A stretch of DNA of 64,000 nucleotides from Opisthocomus hoazin. Taxonomy: Eukaryota; Chordata; Aves; Opisthocomiformes; Opisthocomidae. This document shows positions 49,465 to 61,800 of this stretch, piece by piece. The notes beneath the pieces are model-generated. The model searched no databases. It saw nothing but the letters and a program-made list of their open reading frames with translations, and had not been told where the DNA came from. The stretch's first letter is position 1; every line of letters begins with the position of its first letter. Location: contig NC_134428.1 of assembly GCF_030867145.1 (NCBI RefSeq), positions 7,006,001 to 7,070,000 of the forward strand, read 5' to 3'. The translations under genes and the position numbers were made by a program.

Positions 49465-52000
49465 GGCCAGCCGCACGTGTCTGCTTGTGCTCTGCAGGTG
49501 CTGCCGCTGCTGGGAGGGTCGGCTGGCTCCCAGAAGTCCCATCACAGGGATGGCTGCGGAGTTCACCAGTAACTTAATCCCTCCCCAGAGCAGAGGGTCC
49601 CGTTTAAGGAAAGTGACCCATACACCCCACATTAACACTTCCTCTGGACCCTGCGGAGTCCAACAACAGGCACTCCACCCCTCACCAACTACAAGTTAGG
49701 GGGCTGGCCTGTTTCCCTCAGCGGAACAGAGGATGTCGTTCCCAGCAAGTTTTAAGGCTCAAGCCACCCCAAACCCCTCCGGCACCCTCGCGCCGCAGAG
49801 TGTGGGTCTCTGCCAGCGGGGCTGCTGGCAAGCAGAGTGCACAGGACCGTCCTTTCAAGGACTTCTCTCGTGAGATGCAGAACTTGGTGCTCACACCACG
49901 GCAAGCAGCCCTCATCATGCAGAAGTGCCTCCCATCAACAGCATAAAAGTTCTTCGAAGGGACTTTGTGCCGCATTGAGCTGCAACTGATAAGGATGCCA
50001 GGAGACTAAAATAGTGTTAAATATTTGTTAATGTTTAACTGCTGTTACGTCAGTGGCCAGCTTCCATTTAGTATTAGCCTTCCTTCTTTGGATGGCAGAC
50101 AGCATGAAATGGTAACCGGTTTACATTTTCAAAAAGAAAGGATCACAGCATACAGCAGTCAGCGTTGCTCCACAGCAAGCACTTTTTATCCCACTGTTTA
50201 GACGCAGTGTGCAGTAACATCCTAGCGCTTCACTATGGTGAACATCCTCCTTTACCAATGCGTCAGCTCCTAGATTTCATTTTTAAAACATACATACTGT
50301 TCATAATTGTAAATGTTTGAATCCCGTGCAATTTTAAGTGAAGCTGCAACAGCCAACAACATTCTAGCTACCATTTTACACAACAATCATTAAGTACTGA
50401 TACTGGATTTAAGATTAATTACATTGTAATCTGCAGCAAATGCAAAGCCCTGCTCAATTCACCTCAGTAATTTTGATAGCAACACCAGATCAGAAAGGTT
50501 TTTTTCATCAGATTAAGTATGTGAATGGCTGCAGAGAAAAGTTTTGGCTTAATTTCTAGCTGCAGCTAATCATTCCACTTATTAAACATTACATCTCATA
50601 ATTCAGTGTACAAGTGAAACCATGGGGAATCAGAAAAGGTAGTTATCTCCGTTCAGAACAATGAAATGAAAAAAATCTTGCAAACGACACTGAAACAGCA
50701 AGCTATAGGTTTTAAGGGAGGAGTTTGTTTGGCCTTTTTTTTTTTTTAATTGGACCATTGTTAACAACACAGTGGTGTCACATTGCAGTTCCTCTAAAAG
50801 GAGGAAACGATGGTGTACACCTCCTAAAACCTGCAGTGAGTACAGGAGAAACCCACACTACAGACCTTCAAGTTTAGTGTTCATCTAATCTTGCTGAAAA
50901 ACTGAGAACGTTTGGAAAACGTTTAAAAATTAGGACACACATACAAAAGTAAGAAGTCACTCCAGTAACTTGCAAGAGAACATTGAAAGACATTTCGACA
51001 GTCCACAGGGAAGTACAGCCATGATATTCTTAGTAAACATTTTCCTTAGATCCACCTCTAGTATTCGATGAGGTGTGGCATACGAAGAACTCTACAATAA
51101 AATTTTAAGACCTGCCCACATTTGCCAATGCTGGGCTCAAACTCTTCGTGTTGGTTCAAAATTGGAGGAACTCATGAGGAATTTCTCCACACAAGAATTT
51201 TAGGTATCAACTTCTATATAATTTTTTTCCCAGGTGCTATTTCTCAGTTACATCTAAATGTAAATTTGTTAATATTTTTCAAAGCATTGGAGTATTTGGT
51301 TATCAACGAGGGGAGGGGGGGGGTAGGGTATGTTTTGGTTCCCCTCCCCAAATGCTTCAGCATTAGGAAAATTATTCCAAACATCACTGGACTAAAAATG
51401 CTTATTAGAGTCATCACATTACATCATTCACAGCTACGAAGAATGTACTGGTATGCCAACATCACTATTTTTACTTGTCTACTTACAGAATCTCAAATTC
51501 CAAGTTATTCCAACATAATGATGAAACTTTACAAGAGTCACCGTAAATTGCATATTTACACTATAAACAACTTCTACTACATTTGCAACATTGCATCAAT
51601 AGTTCAACACAGATATTTTAAAAGCACCCTTACAAACAAAAGTATTGCACTGGCATCATAAAAATTCACAGTACGTTTAACTTCCAGACCTTGGTAAAAC
51701 AGTGCAAGAGCTTTTCATTGTGCAAGAGCTTTTTATCCAAACATTCCCAGGTTATAAAAATAATAATTAAAAAAAAATCTATATTACACGCTGCAGTGAT
51801 TTTTCTGTGAATCAGGCTTGTTTCTCTTTTAGTTCTCACTTCTGAAGAGATCTAATTTATGTTTTGAAATTGGGGAAATACCCACAAAAACTATCCAGTC
51901 CAACACTGAAATCGGTGCGTCTGGCAGAGATGTGGCTCTATGTGTCTATTTTATACAGAGTCCGCAATGGTTGCAGAGATCATTCCATCATGAGAGAATC
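49465..52000. other. Interval upstream of RRN3; distal 3' UTR of the TMEM238-like gene or spacer
   Basis: AT-rich from about 50 kb, with no exon recognised. The 179-codon + strand frame at 51122-51661 has no domain I know. If the candidate TMEM238-like exon at 52001-52095 is real, its 3' UTR would run into this region on the - strand. Confidence 0.4.
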
Positions 52001-52095
52001 CTACTGCACTGAGTAGGGAATTCTCTTTCCGTAACTCGCAACACTTCCCCCACTTTTAGAGGCAGTAACTTCAACAGCCGTGTCTTCAACAGATC
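52001..52095 (-). CDS. Candidate terminal exon of the TMEM238-like gene
   Basis: A strong acceptor (ATTATCTTCAG) on the - strand is followed by 30 open codons to TAG at 52001-52003: SVEDTAVEVTAS, then GGSVASYGKRIPYSVQ. The composition looks coding. The open frame needs a donor leaving one base, but the 54585 donor leaves two, and direct joining gives Ile-Cys-stop. Either an exon of 3n+2 length lies between, or this exon belongs to something else, or direct splicing with the early stop is the real form. No intermediate exon was found by eye. Confidence 0.4.
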
Positions 52096-54584
52096 CTGAA
52101 GATAATACATTAAGAAAAGGTTACTCCAAAACAGTCTTAGAACAAAGAAACATAAAACTCTAAACTGTTATTTGAAGTCAGTCTTAAAAGTATTTTTCCT
52201 CATGTTTAACAGCCAGTTGGGACCCAAATAAAAGACCCATCAAGACAACAGACCATCTCCAATGATGACCAAGTGCGGATGTCTCGGTAAAGGCATAAGA
52301 ACACAGCACGCAAGTGACATCTCCTCAGGACGTTATCTCAACCGCCACTTACTGCCCCAGGTCTTCCTGAGCCAAATACATTATCTTTGCATCTCTTCTG
52401 TTTCTTCCCCTGGCTTTCTGAATCAGTAAATTTTTGTCTGTCGTATTTCCCCATGCCAAATAACCCCACACTTCAGCTACACAGCATGTGACAAGTCATT
52501 GGTTCCTGCTCTGTCTTGGGAGAGGTATTTCCTACATACCTTGTCATGACTCATGACTGCACAGATCTCTAGAATACTTTAAACTCTGCATCTCTTTTCA
52601 GGCTCTAGGATCCTAAACCACTTGTTACTCCCATAATTCATTCCATATCTTCAGAATTCTCACCCTTCTCACTCACTTCTACTATATAATTTTTAAGACA
52701 GGGAATCTGAACAGCATGCAGTATTCCATTAATAACTTCAGGAAGTTATTGATGGCAAGAACCAGAAAATTATCTAAATTACAAAAATGTATAGTTTCTG
52801 TAGAGAATCTTCTTAAGGCAACAGTTCATTTTCCAAACACTTAACATGTTTTTTTTTTTTTTTTAAATTTTAGATGAAATCTGAAGTTAATGGCTCAGGA
52901 AGCTCTTCTAATGGCCAGTACGGGGTGGGTTGTTGTGGGTTTGGTGGTTTTTTTTTTTTGTTTTGTGGTGGCGGTTTTTTCCCCTTCTATCTCTTGACAA
53001 TATCTGCCCAAACACGTTTAACCCGTTTGGTTAAGTTCATAAATACCTCCAGATGGGGAGAGGATTTGGTCTACCAGTAAGGGATGATCTGGTGCAGATG
53101 GTTGTTTATGAGAAGGTATGAAGTGCTCAGACAAGCTTACTTCAAAAGGGAACACCGAGTTATCTTTGGAGGTGCAACCGTTTGTTATCCTCCATTTTAC
53201 CTTGAAAGTTAAAATCATAGAAATCATGTTACAATGTGTAACAACTCTTACATGCTCCCTTTGTCTTGGTTCCTTCTGAATTACAATTAGTACCGTGATT
53301 GTACCGGAGTTTGTTCACTGTAGTTTTAGAAGCTGCTGTTCACTTGGGATAGCTTGTAATAAAGCACTCCATACATCCACCTCTACAGTTACTAATAAAC
53401 CACAGGCTATTTGTAATTAAAATCCGTAACACACAAGATTTGAAATATTTAAAAATAATGGGTAACTTTCACTACTAGAAGTTTATTACAGCAAAATACA
53501 CATCTATATGTGCATATTGAAAGTAGGACCATCTACAGAGACACAATATTATCTACTGAACTCAATACCTACAATTGCCATAATCTTTAGGTGAAAAAGG
53601 TTATGCACAGTCATTTAACAAATGTTATTTCTTCCCTGCAAATATGGATCTCTAAACCTATTTCGGAGGGGAAAAAAAAATGTCTAAAAAGAGGAGAATG
53701 ACTCATTTTCAACAGCCTGTTTTCTAATTGTAGATATAGTTAATAATAAACTAAATAGCAGTAAGAAATATTTTACGGCTGTACTGCTGCTGTTCTTACT
53801 CCGCCTCCTAGGAGCCTTCTACTGAGCAATAGTTATCTATATCGTATCTCCCTACTGCTAGAACTTCCTCTCCAGAAAACTCTGCGGCTTTCACGAAGGA
53901 AGACTATTTCCACATGAACTCTTCTGTACACCAACAACAGCTTAAAGATTCAATTTCAAGGAGCAACAGAGAACGCTGACCTTGCACACGGTGAACGAGA
54001 ACTGCGAGGCGTTCAGGCGCAGTTCAGACACTTAGTGCAAAATTGTTTTTACAGTTCCTTCAGCGAAGGATTTTAGACAGTGAAGCAAAATCTTTACTTC
54101 CCCCCCCCGCCATTTTCAAGGCATTAGGCATGTTTCTCTTCCAGAATAAACAGGCCGCATGAACGACCCCACCAGGGATGTTCTGACCGACGCGTCCAAG
54201 CTGGACCCAGGCACACCAGACAGCAGCGCACCTTTCCCGGCCGTCCGCGTTCAGAGAAGCCGCTCAGCCGCCGGAGGCATTCGGGAGCTCCAGACCACCG
54301 GCCGAGGCCAAGTGCCAGCCAGCCTTTCCCCTGCGCTCGCCGCGCCTCAGGCTGCCCGGGCGGAGCTGGCCCCGCCGCAGACCGACGGCCGGCCCGCTGC
54401 TCCCGCGGGGGACGCCCCGGCCCCCGCCCGCCATCGCCCCCGCGCCCCGCCGGAGCGGGGCCCCACCGGAGAGGGGCGCGCTCCCTCTCGGCTACGCCCA
54501 GGGCTGGGACAGCCTCCCCATGGCCCCGCCGCGCCAAGCTGCCGGCGAGCAGCCCTGTCCCGGGGCCCGCCCCGCGGCTCTCAC

Positions 54585-54973
54585 CTGCCGCCGTCGGGCC
54601 GGCCCCGCGGGGTCCGGGCGCGCTGCAGCTCCACCTCGGCGGCGGCGCGGGGCGCGGGCGCGAAGGCGGCGGAGAGGCGGCGGCTGAGGCCGCGCACCAG
54701 CCCCCGCAGAAGGCTGTCCGCCCGACCCTTGGGCGGCGCCAGCCCCACGTCGTCACGCAGCTCCTCCGGCGGCACCTCCAGGTTGCCGGCGTACCAGAAC
54801 ACCCACCAGACGAGGCTGAGGAAGATGCCGATGCCGCCCGCGTAGATGAGCAGGTCGGAGAAAAAGACGTCGGCGAACACGCCGACCAGCAGCACTGCCA
54901 GCCCCAGCGCGTCGAAGGCCAGCGCCAGCCAGAAGGCGGCCACGCAGCGACCCAGCCCGCCGGGGGCCGCCAT
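54585..54973 (-). CDS. TMEM238-family membrane protein, exon 1
   Basis: ATG at 54973 ([15 protein letters not shown]) lies in a CpG island, and 129 codons are open to a GTGAGA donor after 54585. There are two membrane segments: about residues 9-33 ([20 protein letters not shown]) and 38-62 ([20 protein letters not shown]). The loop [30 protein letters not shown] matches the TMEM238 family core (human DLLIYSGA, then WYTGNIEIS). After the second segment comes a basic, Ala/Arg-rich tail with [15 protein letters not shown]. Function in the family is unknown to me. Without splicing, the frame would stop two codons later (AGG TGA), giving a 130-residue protein close in size to family members, so an unspliced form is possible. 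Confidence 0.75.
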
Positions 54974-55144
54974 GGCCGGGCAGCAGCGGCGCCACCGCTG
55001 CCTCGGGCCGCCCGCACCTGAGGGGAGAGCGGGGCCGCGCCTGAGAGGGGCGGCCGGCCCGCGTCACGCCCCGCCCCTCCGCCTGCACCTGCGCGCGGGG
55101 ACACGCCCCCTCCCGGACGGACTCCCGCTGCGCCCTGGCGGCCG

Positions 55145-55385
55145 CTGAGGTGAGAGGTGGGGAAGGCTGCTGTCCTCCGGGGGTTCTGGTGAGTGCTGAG
55201 GTGGAAAGCGGGGGGGGAGGCTGCTGCCCTCGCGGGGTTCCGGTGGGTGCTGAGGGGAGAGGCGGGAGGGGGAGGGCTGCTGAGGTGGAAGGCGGGAGGG
55301 AGCCGTCGCCCTTGGGGGGTCCGGTGGCCGCTGAGGTGGAAGGCGGGAGGGGCGGCCGTCCTCGGGGGGCCCCGGCGAGCCCCGC
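55145..55385 (+). repeat. G-rich minisatellite, about five units of roughly 52 bp
   Basis: CTGAGG landmarks at 55145, 55196, 55250, 55279 and 55331 give spacings of 51, 54, 29 and 52 bp (the third unit is short). Units read CTGAGGTGGAAGGCGGGAGG followed by a G-rich block. It is 170-410 bp upstream of the TMEM238-like start codon. Runs of four or more G on the + strand could form quadruplexes. Confidence 0.85.
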
Positions 55386-55859
55386 TGCCGCCGGGACGGC
55401 GCGGGCACTCCTCCCGCTTGGCGTGAGCCGCTGTAGGGGCGGCCGACACCTCGTTCGCCGAGGTCCGGTTCCCGCAGCCGGCCTCTCCTCCCCCCGTCCC
55501 CGGCCGTCAGCGCTGTGGAGCGGCATCGTCCCGCGCATGGAGGTCGCTGCCGCGTCCCGGTGCGGTGGGCGGTGGCAGACGCAGCCGCTCCCTGCCACTG
55601 CTGCCGGCCGAGGCGGGGCAAGGCCTCGGGCCGGGGTTGCTCAGACACCCGGGCAGGGAGGCAGGCGCTCCGGCGGAGGTGGTCTTGAGATGAGCGTATG
55701 CCTCGTCGGCCTCCGCGCTTGCGGGAGGAGGCAGCTGTTGGTGGGCAGCAGGGATTTGCAAGACAGTTACAGCGTGCATCTGCAAAGCCATATAGACCGC
55801 TGTAACTACGTGCGTGAGGAGGCTGAAAAGAGTAGTTAGAATACAACTTTCTAACACAG

Positions 55860-56411
55860 GTTAACAAGTGGGAAACTAGTTGTGAGTGCAAGATGAAAAA
55901 TCCAGCAAGTAAAACGGTCATGCAGAAGGCAAGATGGGTGTTGAAGTTCACTCTTCTGTCAGTTAAGGACCTGGTACATATCTTTTAACACCCCCAAGTC
56001 CTCAAGCACAGTAAGTGCTTAAAGTTGTAGTTCCAGCCCTGTGGCATTCTTATGCTGTGCACCAAACTTAACTCCCCCTGGGGCCCAAGATGTAATTAAC
56101 TCCTACAAGATGAGCTTGTGAGCAAGATTGTTACCTTTTCTGCATCGCTCCTGCCAAGACCTTGTTTTCATAGTATTGAGATATTTGCTTCATTATTAGC
56201 TGTTACTCTTGCCAGTAATGCTGAACTTAAGGGCTAATCTGAAAGTGTAAGTTACATTATCACCCTTCTCCTACCAAACATGCATGCAAACATAGTGATT
56301 TCTGTAAGCATGGCAGAAGGCTTACAGACCAGATACAGGCATAAACTAGTCCATGCTTATTCTAGATACGTGGTATTTTTCTGCTCTGTTTGTCTGTCCA
56401 TGGAAATCTGT
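55860..56411. other. Spacer, nothing recognised
   Basis: Ordinary AT-rich sequence between the CpG island and the CR1 copy. No exon, RNA gene or repeat recognised. Confidence 0.5.
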
Positions 56412-58866
56412 CCAGGGCTCTTGAAGGCAGGGGGGTCCAAAAGTGCTGGTCGCTGTTTAAACTTCACTTCCTCCATGCTCAGGAGCGGTGCATCCCCCTG
56501 AGAAAGAAATCTAGCAAAGGACACAGGAGACCTGCATGGTTGAACAAGGAGCTTCTAGTGGAGATCAGGCAGAAGAGAAAGGTCTATGGAATGTGGAAAG
56601 AGGGGCAGGCCACTTGGGAAGAGTACAGGAATGTGGTCAGAGCGTGCAGGGATGCGACGAGGAAGGCCAAAGCCCACCTGGAATTGAAGCTGGCAAGGGA
56701 TGTCAAAAACAACAAGAAGGGCTTCTTCAACTACATCAGCAGCTAAAGGAAGGCTAGGGACAATGTGGGGCTGCTGCTGAATGAGGTGGGTGTCCTGGTG
56801 ATGGAGGATGCAGAGAAGGCAGAGCTACTGAATGCCTTCTTTGCTTCAGTCTTCAGTGTCAAGGCAGGCCCTCAGGAATCCCAGGCCCCGGAGGTAAGAG
56901 AAGAAGCCCACAGAGAGGATGACTTTCCCTTGGTCGAGGAGGACTGTGTGAGGGATCGCTTAAGCAATCTGGACGCCCACAAATCCATGGGCCCCGATGG
57001 AATGCACCCACGAGTGCTGAGGGAGCTGGTGGATGTCATTGCTGAGCCACTCTCCATCATCTTTGAGAGGTCCTGGAGGACAGGAGAGGTGCCCGGGGAC
57101 TGGAGAAAGGCCAATGTCACTCCAATCTTCAAAAAGGGCAAGAAGGAGGACCCAGGGAACTACAGGCCGGTCAGCCTCACCTCCATCCCGGGAAAGGTGA
57201 TGGAGCAGCTTATCCTGGAGGTCATCAAGAAGCAAGTGCAGGAAAAGAAGGTTATCAGGAGTAGTCAGCATGGATTCACCAAGGGGAAATCATGCCTGAC
57301 CAATCTGATAGCTTTCTACGATGGCATGACTGGCTGGGTAGATGAGGGGAGAGCCGTGGATGTTGTCTGCCTAGACTTCGGCAAGGCTCAGGAACTGTGG
57401 GCTGGATGAGTGGTTGGTGAGGTGGATTGAGAACTGGCTGAATGGCAGAACTCAGAGGGCTGTCATCAGTGGCGCTGAGTCTAGTTGCAGGCTGGTAACT
57501 AGTGGTGTCCCCCAGGGGTCAGTACTGGGCCCAGTCTTGTTTAACTTCTTCATCACTGACCTTGATGAAGAGTTAGAGTGTACCCTCAGCAAGTTTGCTG
57601 ATGACACCAAACTGGGAGGTGTGGTAGATACACCAGAAGGCTGTGCTGCCATTCAGCGTGACCTGGACAGGCTGGAAAGTTGGGCAGAGAGGAACCTGAT
57701 GAGGTTCAACAAGGGCAAGTGCAGGGTCCTGCACCTGGGGAGGAACAACCCCATGCATCAGTACAGGCTTGGGGTGGACCTGCTGGAGAGCAGCTATGCG
57801 GTGGACGACAGGTTGACCATGAGCCAGCAGTGTGCCCTGGTTGCCAAGAAGGCCAATGGGATCCTGGGGTGCATTAGGAGGAGCGTGGCCAGCAGGTCGA
57901 GGGAGGTTCTCCTTCCCCTCTACACTGCCCTAGTGAGACCCCATCTGGAGTACTGTGTCCATTTCTGGGCTCCCCAGTTCAAGAAAGATGAAGACCTACT
58001 GGAGAGAGTCCAGCGGAGGGCTACTGTGGGCCTCAGCAGGGCCCCCAGCGCGGTGCAATTGATGAGGGAGGATGTGTTGGAACTTGTGGGCCATAAACCC
58101 TGGGAAGAAGGGAGTTAGTGCCCAGCCATCCTGACCCTGAGAAGAAGAGAGATAGTGCCGAGCCATCCTGAAGGAGGAAGCAAGGCCTTGGATAAGATAA
58201 GAAAAGAATGTGTCTGCATGGCCTTAGTTTAGATGAGCTTAGGAAAAGAATGTGTCTGTATTAGCAACTGTGTTAACCAATCAATAGGTGCCTAGTTTGA
58301 AACTTAACCAATCAGTTTAAAACACGCTGCCTTCTGATCTGTATAAATGTATGTGTGTAAGAACAATAAAACGATCATCCTGCTTGTATCAAGCGGTGTC
58401 CTGTCTCTCAATCGCGGCAGGCTGCTAAGATGGTGAGGGGACTGGAACATCTCTCCTACGAGGAGAGGCTGAGGGAGCTGGGCTTGTTCAGCCTGGAGAA
58501 GAGAAGGCTGAGAGGGGACCTAATATATGCTTACAAATATCTGCAGGGTGGGTGTCAGGAGGATGGGGCCAAACTCTTTGTAGTGGTGCCCAGTGACAGG
58601 ACAAGGGGCAGTGGGCACAAACTGAAGCACAGGAAGTTCCATCTGAACATGAGGAAGAACTTCTTCCCTCTGAGGGTGACGGAGCACTGGCCCAGGCTGC
58701 CCAGGGAGGTTGTGGAGTCTCCTTCTCTGGAGATATTCCAGACCTGCCTGGACAAGGTCCTCTGCAGCCTGCTGTAGGTGACCCTGCTTCGGCAGGGGGG
58801 TTGGATTGGATGACCCACAGAGCTCCCTTCCAACCCTGACCATTCTGTGATTCTGTGATTCTATGA
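56412..58866 (+). mobile_element. CR1 LINE, 5'-truncated, interrupted by an LTR
   Basis: Begins within the second half of ORF2's endonuclease-RT linker (CCAGGGCTC, the same site as 42330 in the larger copy) and runs to the octamer tail ATTCTGTGATTCTGTG at 58842-58858. The RT carries [39 protein letters not shown] and FADDTKLG. Breaks are a TAA near 56744 (after NYISS), a deletion of roughly 35 bp that removes the D-KAFDTVSH block near 57385 and shifts the frame, and a small in-frame deletion near 57797 ([10 protein letters not shown] lost). The last 440 bp (58426-58866) resume after the LTR, with [12 protein letters not shown] to [10 protein letters not shown]. Very similar to the 40-45 kb copy, so the same or a sister subfamily. 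Confidence 0.93.
58025..58419 (+). mobile_element. Solo LTR of an endogenous retrovirus, inserted in the CR1
   Basis: A 395-bp block starting TGTGGG and ending GGCA interrupts the CR1 between VQRRAT and the [12 protein letters not shown] segment. It is flanked by near-identical 6-bp repeats (GGCTAC / GGCTGC), which are CR1 sequence duplicated on insertion. Inside, a TATAAA box (58342-58347) and AATAAA (58365-58370) mark the U3-R part in + orientation, with two CCAAT-type motifs upstream. No internal genes remain, so it is a fossil left by LTR-LTR recombination. A 6-bp duplication suits a class II (alpha/beta-like) element. It is younger than the CR1 it sits in. The subfamily was not identified. 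Confidence 0.8.
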
Positions 58867-61800
58867 AATTATTTTTTTAAGTTATGAACACATTGAATGT
58901 CTCTCCAATTGATTCTTTTTTTAATAAAAGCACCCAGCCATATAAATCAGGGCAGAAGTTAGTGCAGTTTTGAAGTTTTTCCTCTCTTGCAAAAGGACTG
59001 GTTCAGCAGACTTTTTCTAGGGGAAAAGAAAGGCGCTTCAGTAGAGTAGTAAGTCGCAAGGTAGCTGCACTAAATTATTTCACTGTGGTTCTAGTTTCTG
59101 ATACTTGCTGCAGTCTTTGAAAGACTTGTTTCCTGACTCCAGTTTATGTCTGTGAGGAACATGACTTAGTTCCCACTTTAACACAAATACGGAGAACAAA
59201 TGAGCAACAGAGAATCATAGTCAACAAACCCACACTGCGCTACTAGAGAAAGTATTTTGGTAGTATCTTTATTAAACCTTTCAAATAAAAGGAAAGACTC
59301 CTTGCAGAATCTTGTCCTTAATCTAATTAAATGTTTAGTTTTAACTCTTGCAGCAATTTTTAATTATAGATTTTTTTTTAAACGAGAATGTTGATATTTT
59401 GAGAGTTACTGACTCCCTCTTCCCTTCTAGCCTCCGTACAGCCACTCTGCTTTCAGTGCTTCTAAAAAGGACTTGAACTTGCTCACATTAAAGATGCACA
59501 AAAAATTGTGGCTATCACCCAGTCTCCACAAAGCACTTAATACAAGGATACATGAGCTGTGTAAAGAAAGCACTGTTTGTATATCTTGAAGTACTTCCAA
59601 GAGTTTAGATATGCCTTGACAATTCTGCATTTTAAAATATTATTATTCTATACTCTTAATGGAGAGAAAGTTAACAGATTTTTCTGTTAAAACCCAAAAC
59701 CTTAGCTAAGGACAAAAAGTACTATTGAAAATGGTACATAAGAACTTAACCAAAGTCCCCTTTTTATATTCTGAATTATGGGGATCCTGACAGAACTTGT
59801 GGTAATACAGCTTTATTATAAGACTAATAATTTCACTAGCCATACCATAAATGGCTTTTATAGTTCATTCCACCATTCTTTCCACCTTCGATTTTTAAAT
59901 AAAATAAAGATTGTAAGGTCAAAGATACAGTACCTTAAATAATTACTCAGGTGTCTGTTAAAACTTTCACCTTCTATTTCTAAAGTCAGAATAAACATTA
60001 CAGGAATAAAACCGTCTGGTCTATAAGAATTTATGTATAAATACAGCAGATTTGCTTTAGTCTCTCAGTGGTCGTTCCCAGAAACATCCTTACAAAGGCT
60101 CAGGCGTGACTACTGAGCTCTAGCTGGTCGCCAAGACCAAACTCCGTACTCATTGACGTGCCACGCAGAGCTAAACCAGCTCAGCTCTTGGGGAGGCGTT
60201 TTCCATCTTAGCTGCAGCTGCCAGCATAGAAAATACAGTTCTCTTTGTTACACGAGCATTTACACTAAGGATGTGAAGTGTTCATTTGGTCCTTACAGCT
60301 TGCTTGTTGAAATTTGTTAACTGAAAACAACTGTTTTACACCTGATTTGATTCTGTAATGCATCAGCAATAGGCAGTTTCAACCTGAATGAATGTTAGTT
60401 TTTCCTATTTCCTCCTTTCTTAATTAGCAAAGTGACAGGTTTTCCCTCTCTTTTTCCTTGTCTCTTAAACAAGCAAAAAAAACATTACTAAGAAATAGTT
60501 TCTTGAATAAATTGTTAAATTAACTCCATCAGTCAACACTGATTGTCAGTACATGCAGTCCGCTGAGAAGTTGAGAGATGTACCTCCCTGTAACAAAGGT
60601 GACTCACTGCTGCTAAGGTGATGACTGTAGGTGTCTCCAAGTGAAGATCTGCAACAGCTACATCGAATTACTACCCACTGATTCTCTGAATTCTAAATAC
60701 ATTTTTTTTTTAATAAGATCACATTACTCATAGGAAGAATACAAATTGTATCAGTAGTGTTACATCTTATTTAACTGTCAGCACCCTGGATGCTCTGAAA
60801 CGTAGAAGGAACAAGTTCTGCTGTATAGTCTAGTGTGTGCATACATGTACTTTTTCCCCAGTGGGTTAGTTCATAGCTGTGTCAATCAGATGCTTTACAC
60901 GTCTTGCCTTGCTCTGTGAATTCAAGTGCTGCTATCAAAGAAAAGGCAGTCCCAACACAGGTTGGCACCGGGTGCTGCAGAATTTCAAGGCAGTACTTGT
61001 TTTCAGCGTGAAGGATGTGTTTTTCCAGCACCTACCTAACTGAAGCCAGTACAGTTCACTATCAATTACTCATACAAAAGTTATGATCTTCATAATTTTC
61101 TGCACATCTACAAATTAAGAAACATTTTAACATGAATGATTAGATACAAAACCACATTTCCAGAAAGGAGGCAAGTTCTCTATCTACTCTCTTACTTTGT
61201 ATTATGGAATTGAAGTAATATTTTGCAGCCCGTGCTAGAAAGTGATGGGATTATTTTTGGACAAGATTAGATCTTTTTGTTAGCATGGATCTAACAGGGG
61301 TCATTGAGTCAGACTTGCTTTTTTGGCTAAGATTAATTTGTTTATTGATTAAAAAATGTTTATGGTAGCCTAGAACAAGAGGTCACAGGTTACAGAAAGT
61401 TGATACCATGGATCAAGCAGAATATTTTCATATTTTTTAGTTTCTTTTACCACTTTTTATTTAACACTCAATTATTTTCTACGTAGCAAAAGTATTGATA
61501 CCAGACATCCTAAATAGGAGATAGGTTTTTTTTGAACTCTGCAAATTAGGCTGGTTACATACAGTTGATTAATTTCCTTGTCTCTTACGACCTTTTTCCT
61601 ATTTGGATTTGAGTAAAATACTAAGAGATTTTTACCACTAGGATTTTTCATCACAAATCTGCCTTGTATTCTGAGAAGCATGTGAAGTAGTCATACAGGG
61701 AGCAACAACTGGAAACCTTTTATGGGACTGGTTCACTTTGCTGGCACACCTGAAATTCATGCAGCCTTTGCTCTTTTTCAGATGGAAGAAACAACAGTAC

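Larger units (their letters stand above)
54170..55700. promoter_or_regulatory. CpG island at TMEM238-like promoter, possibly bidirectional
   Basis: About 1.5 kb of GC-rich, CpG-dense sequence surrounds the 54973 start codon. It continues well past the start on the outer side, where a + strand transcript could begin; the 229-codon + strand frame at 55150-55839 is mostly repeat and has no domain. Confidence 0.65.

Noticed and set aside
51122-51661. 179-codon + strand frame
   Set aside because: No domain, AT-rich composition with simple-sequence patches, and no splice or promoter context. Probably chance in non-coding sequence.
54124-55951. Frames of 441, 295 and 281 codons near the TMEM238-like start
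   Set aside because: They result from the CpG island and G-rich minisatellite; the repeated PPAFHLS-type peptides follow the DNA repeat. Only the TMEM238-like frame matches a protein family.
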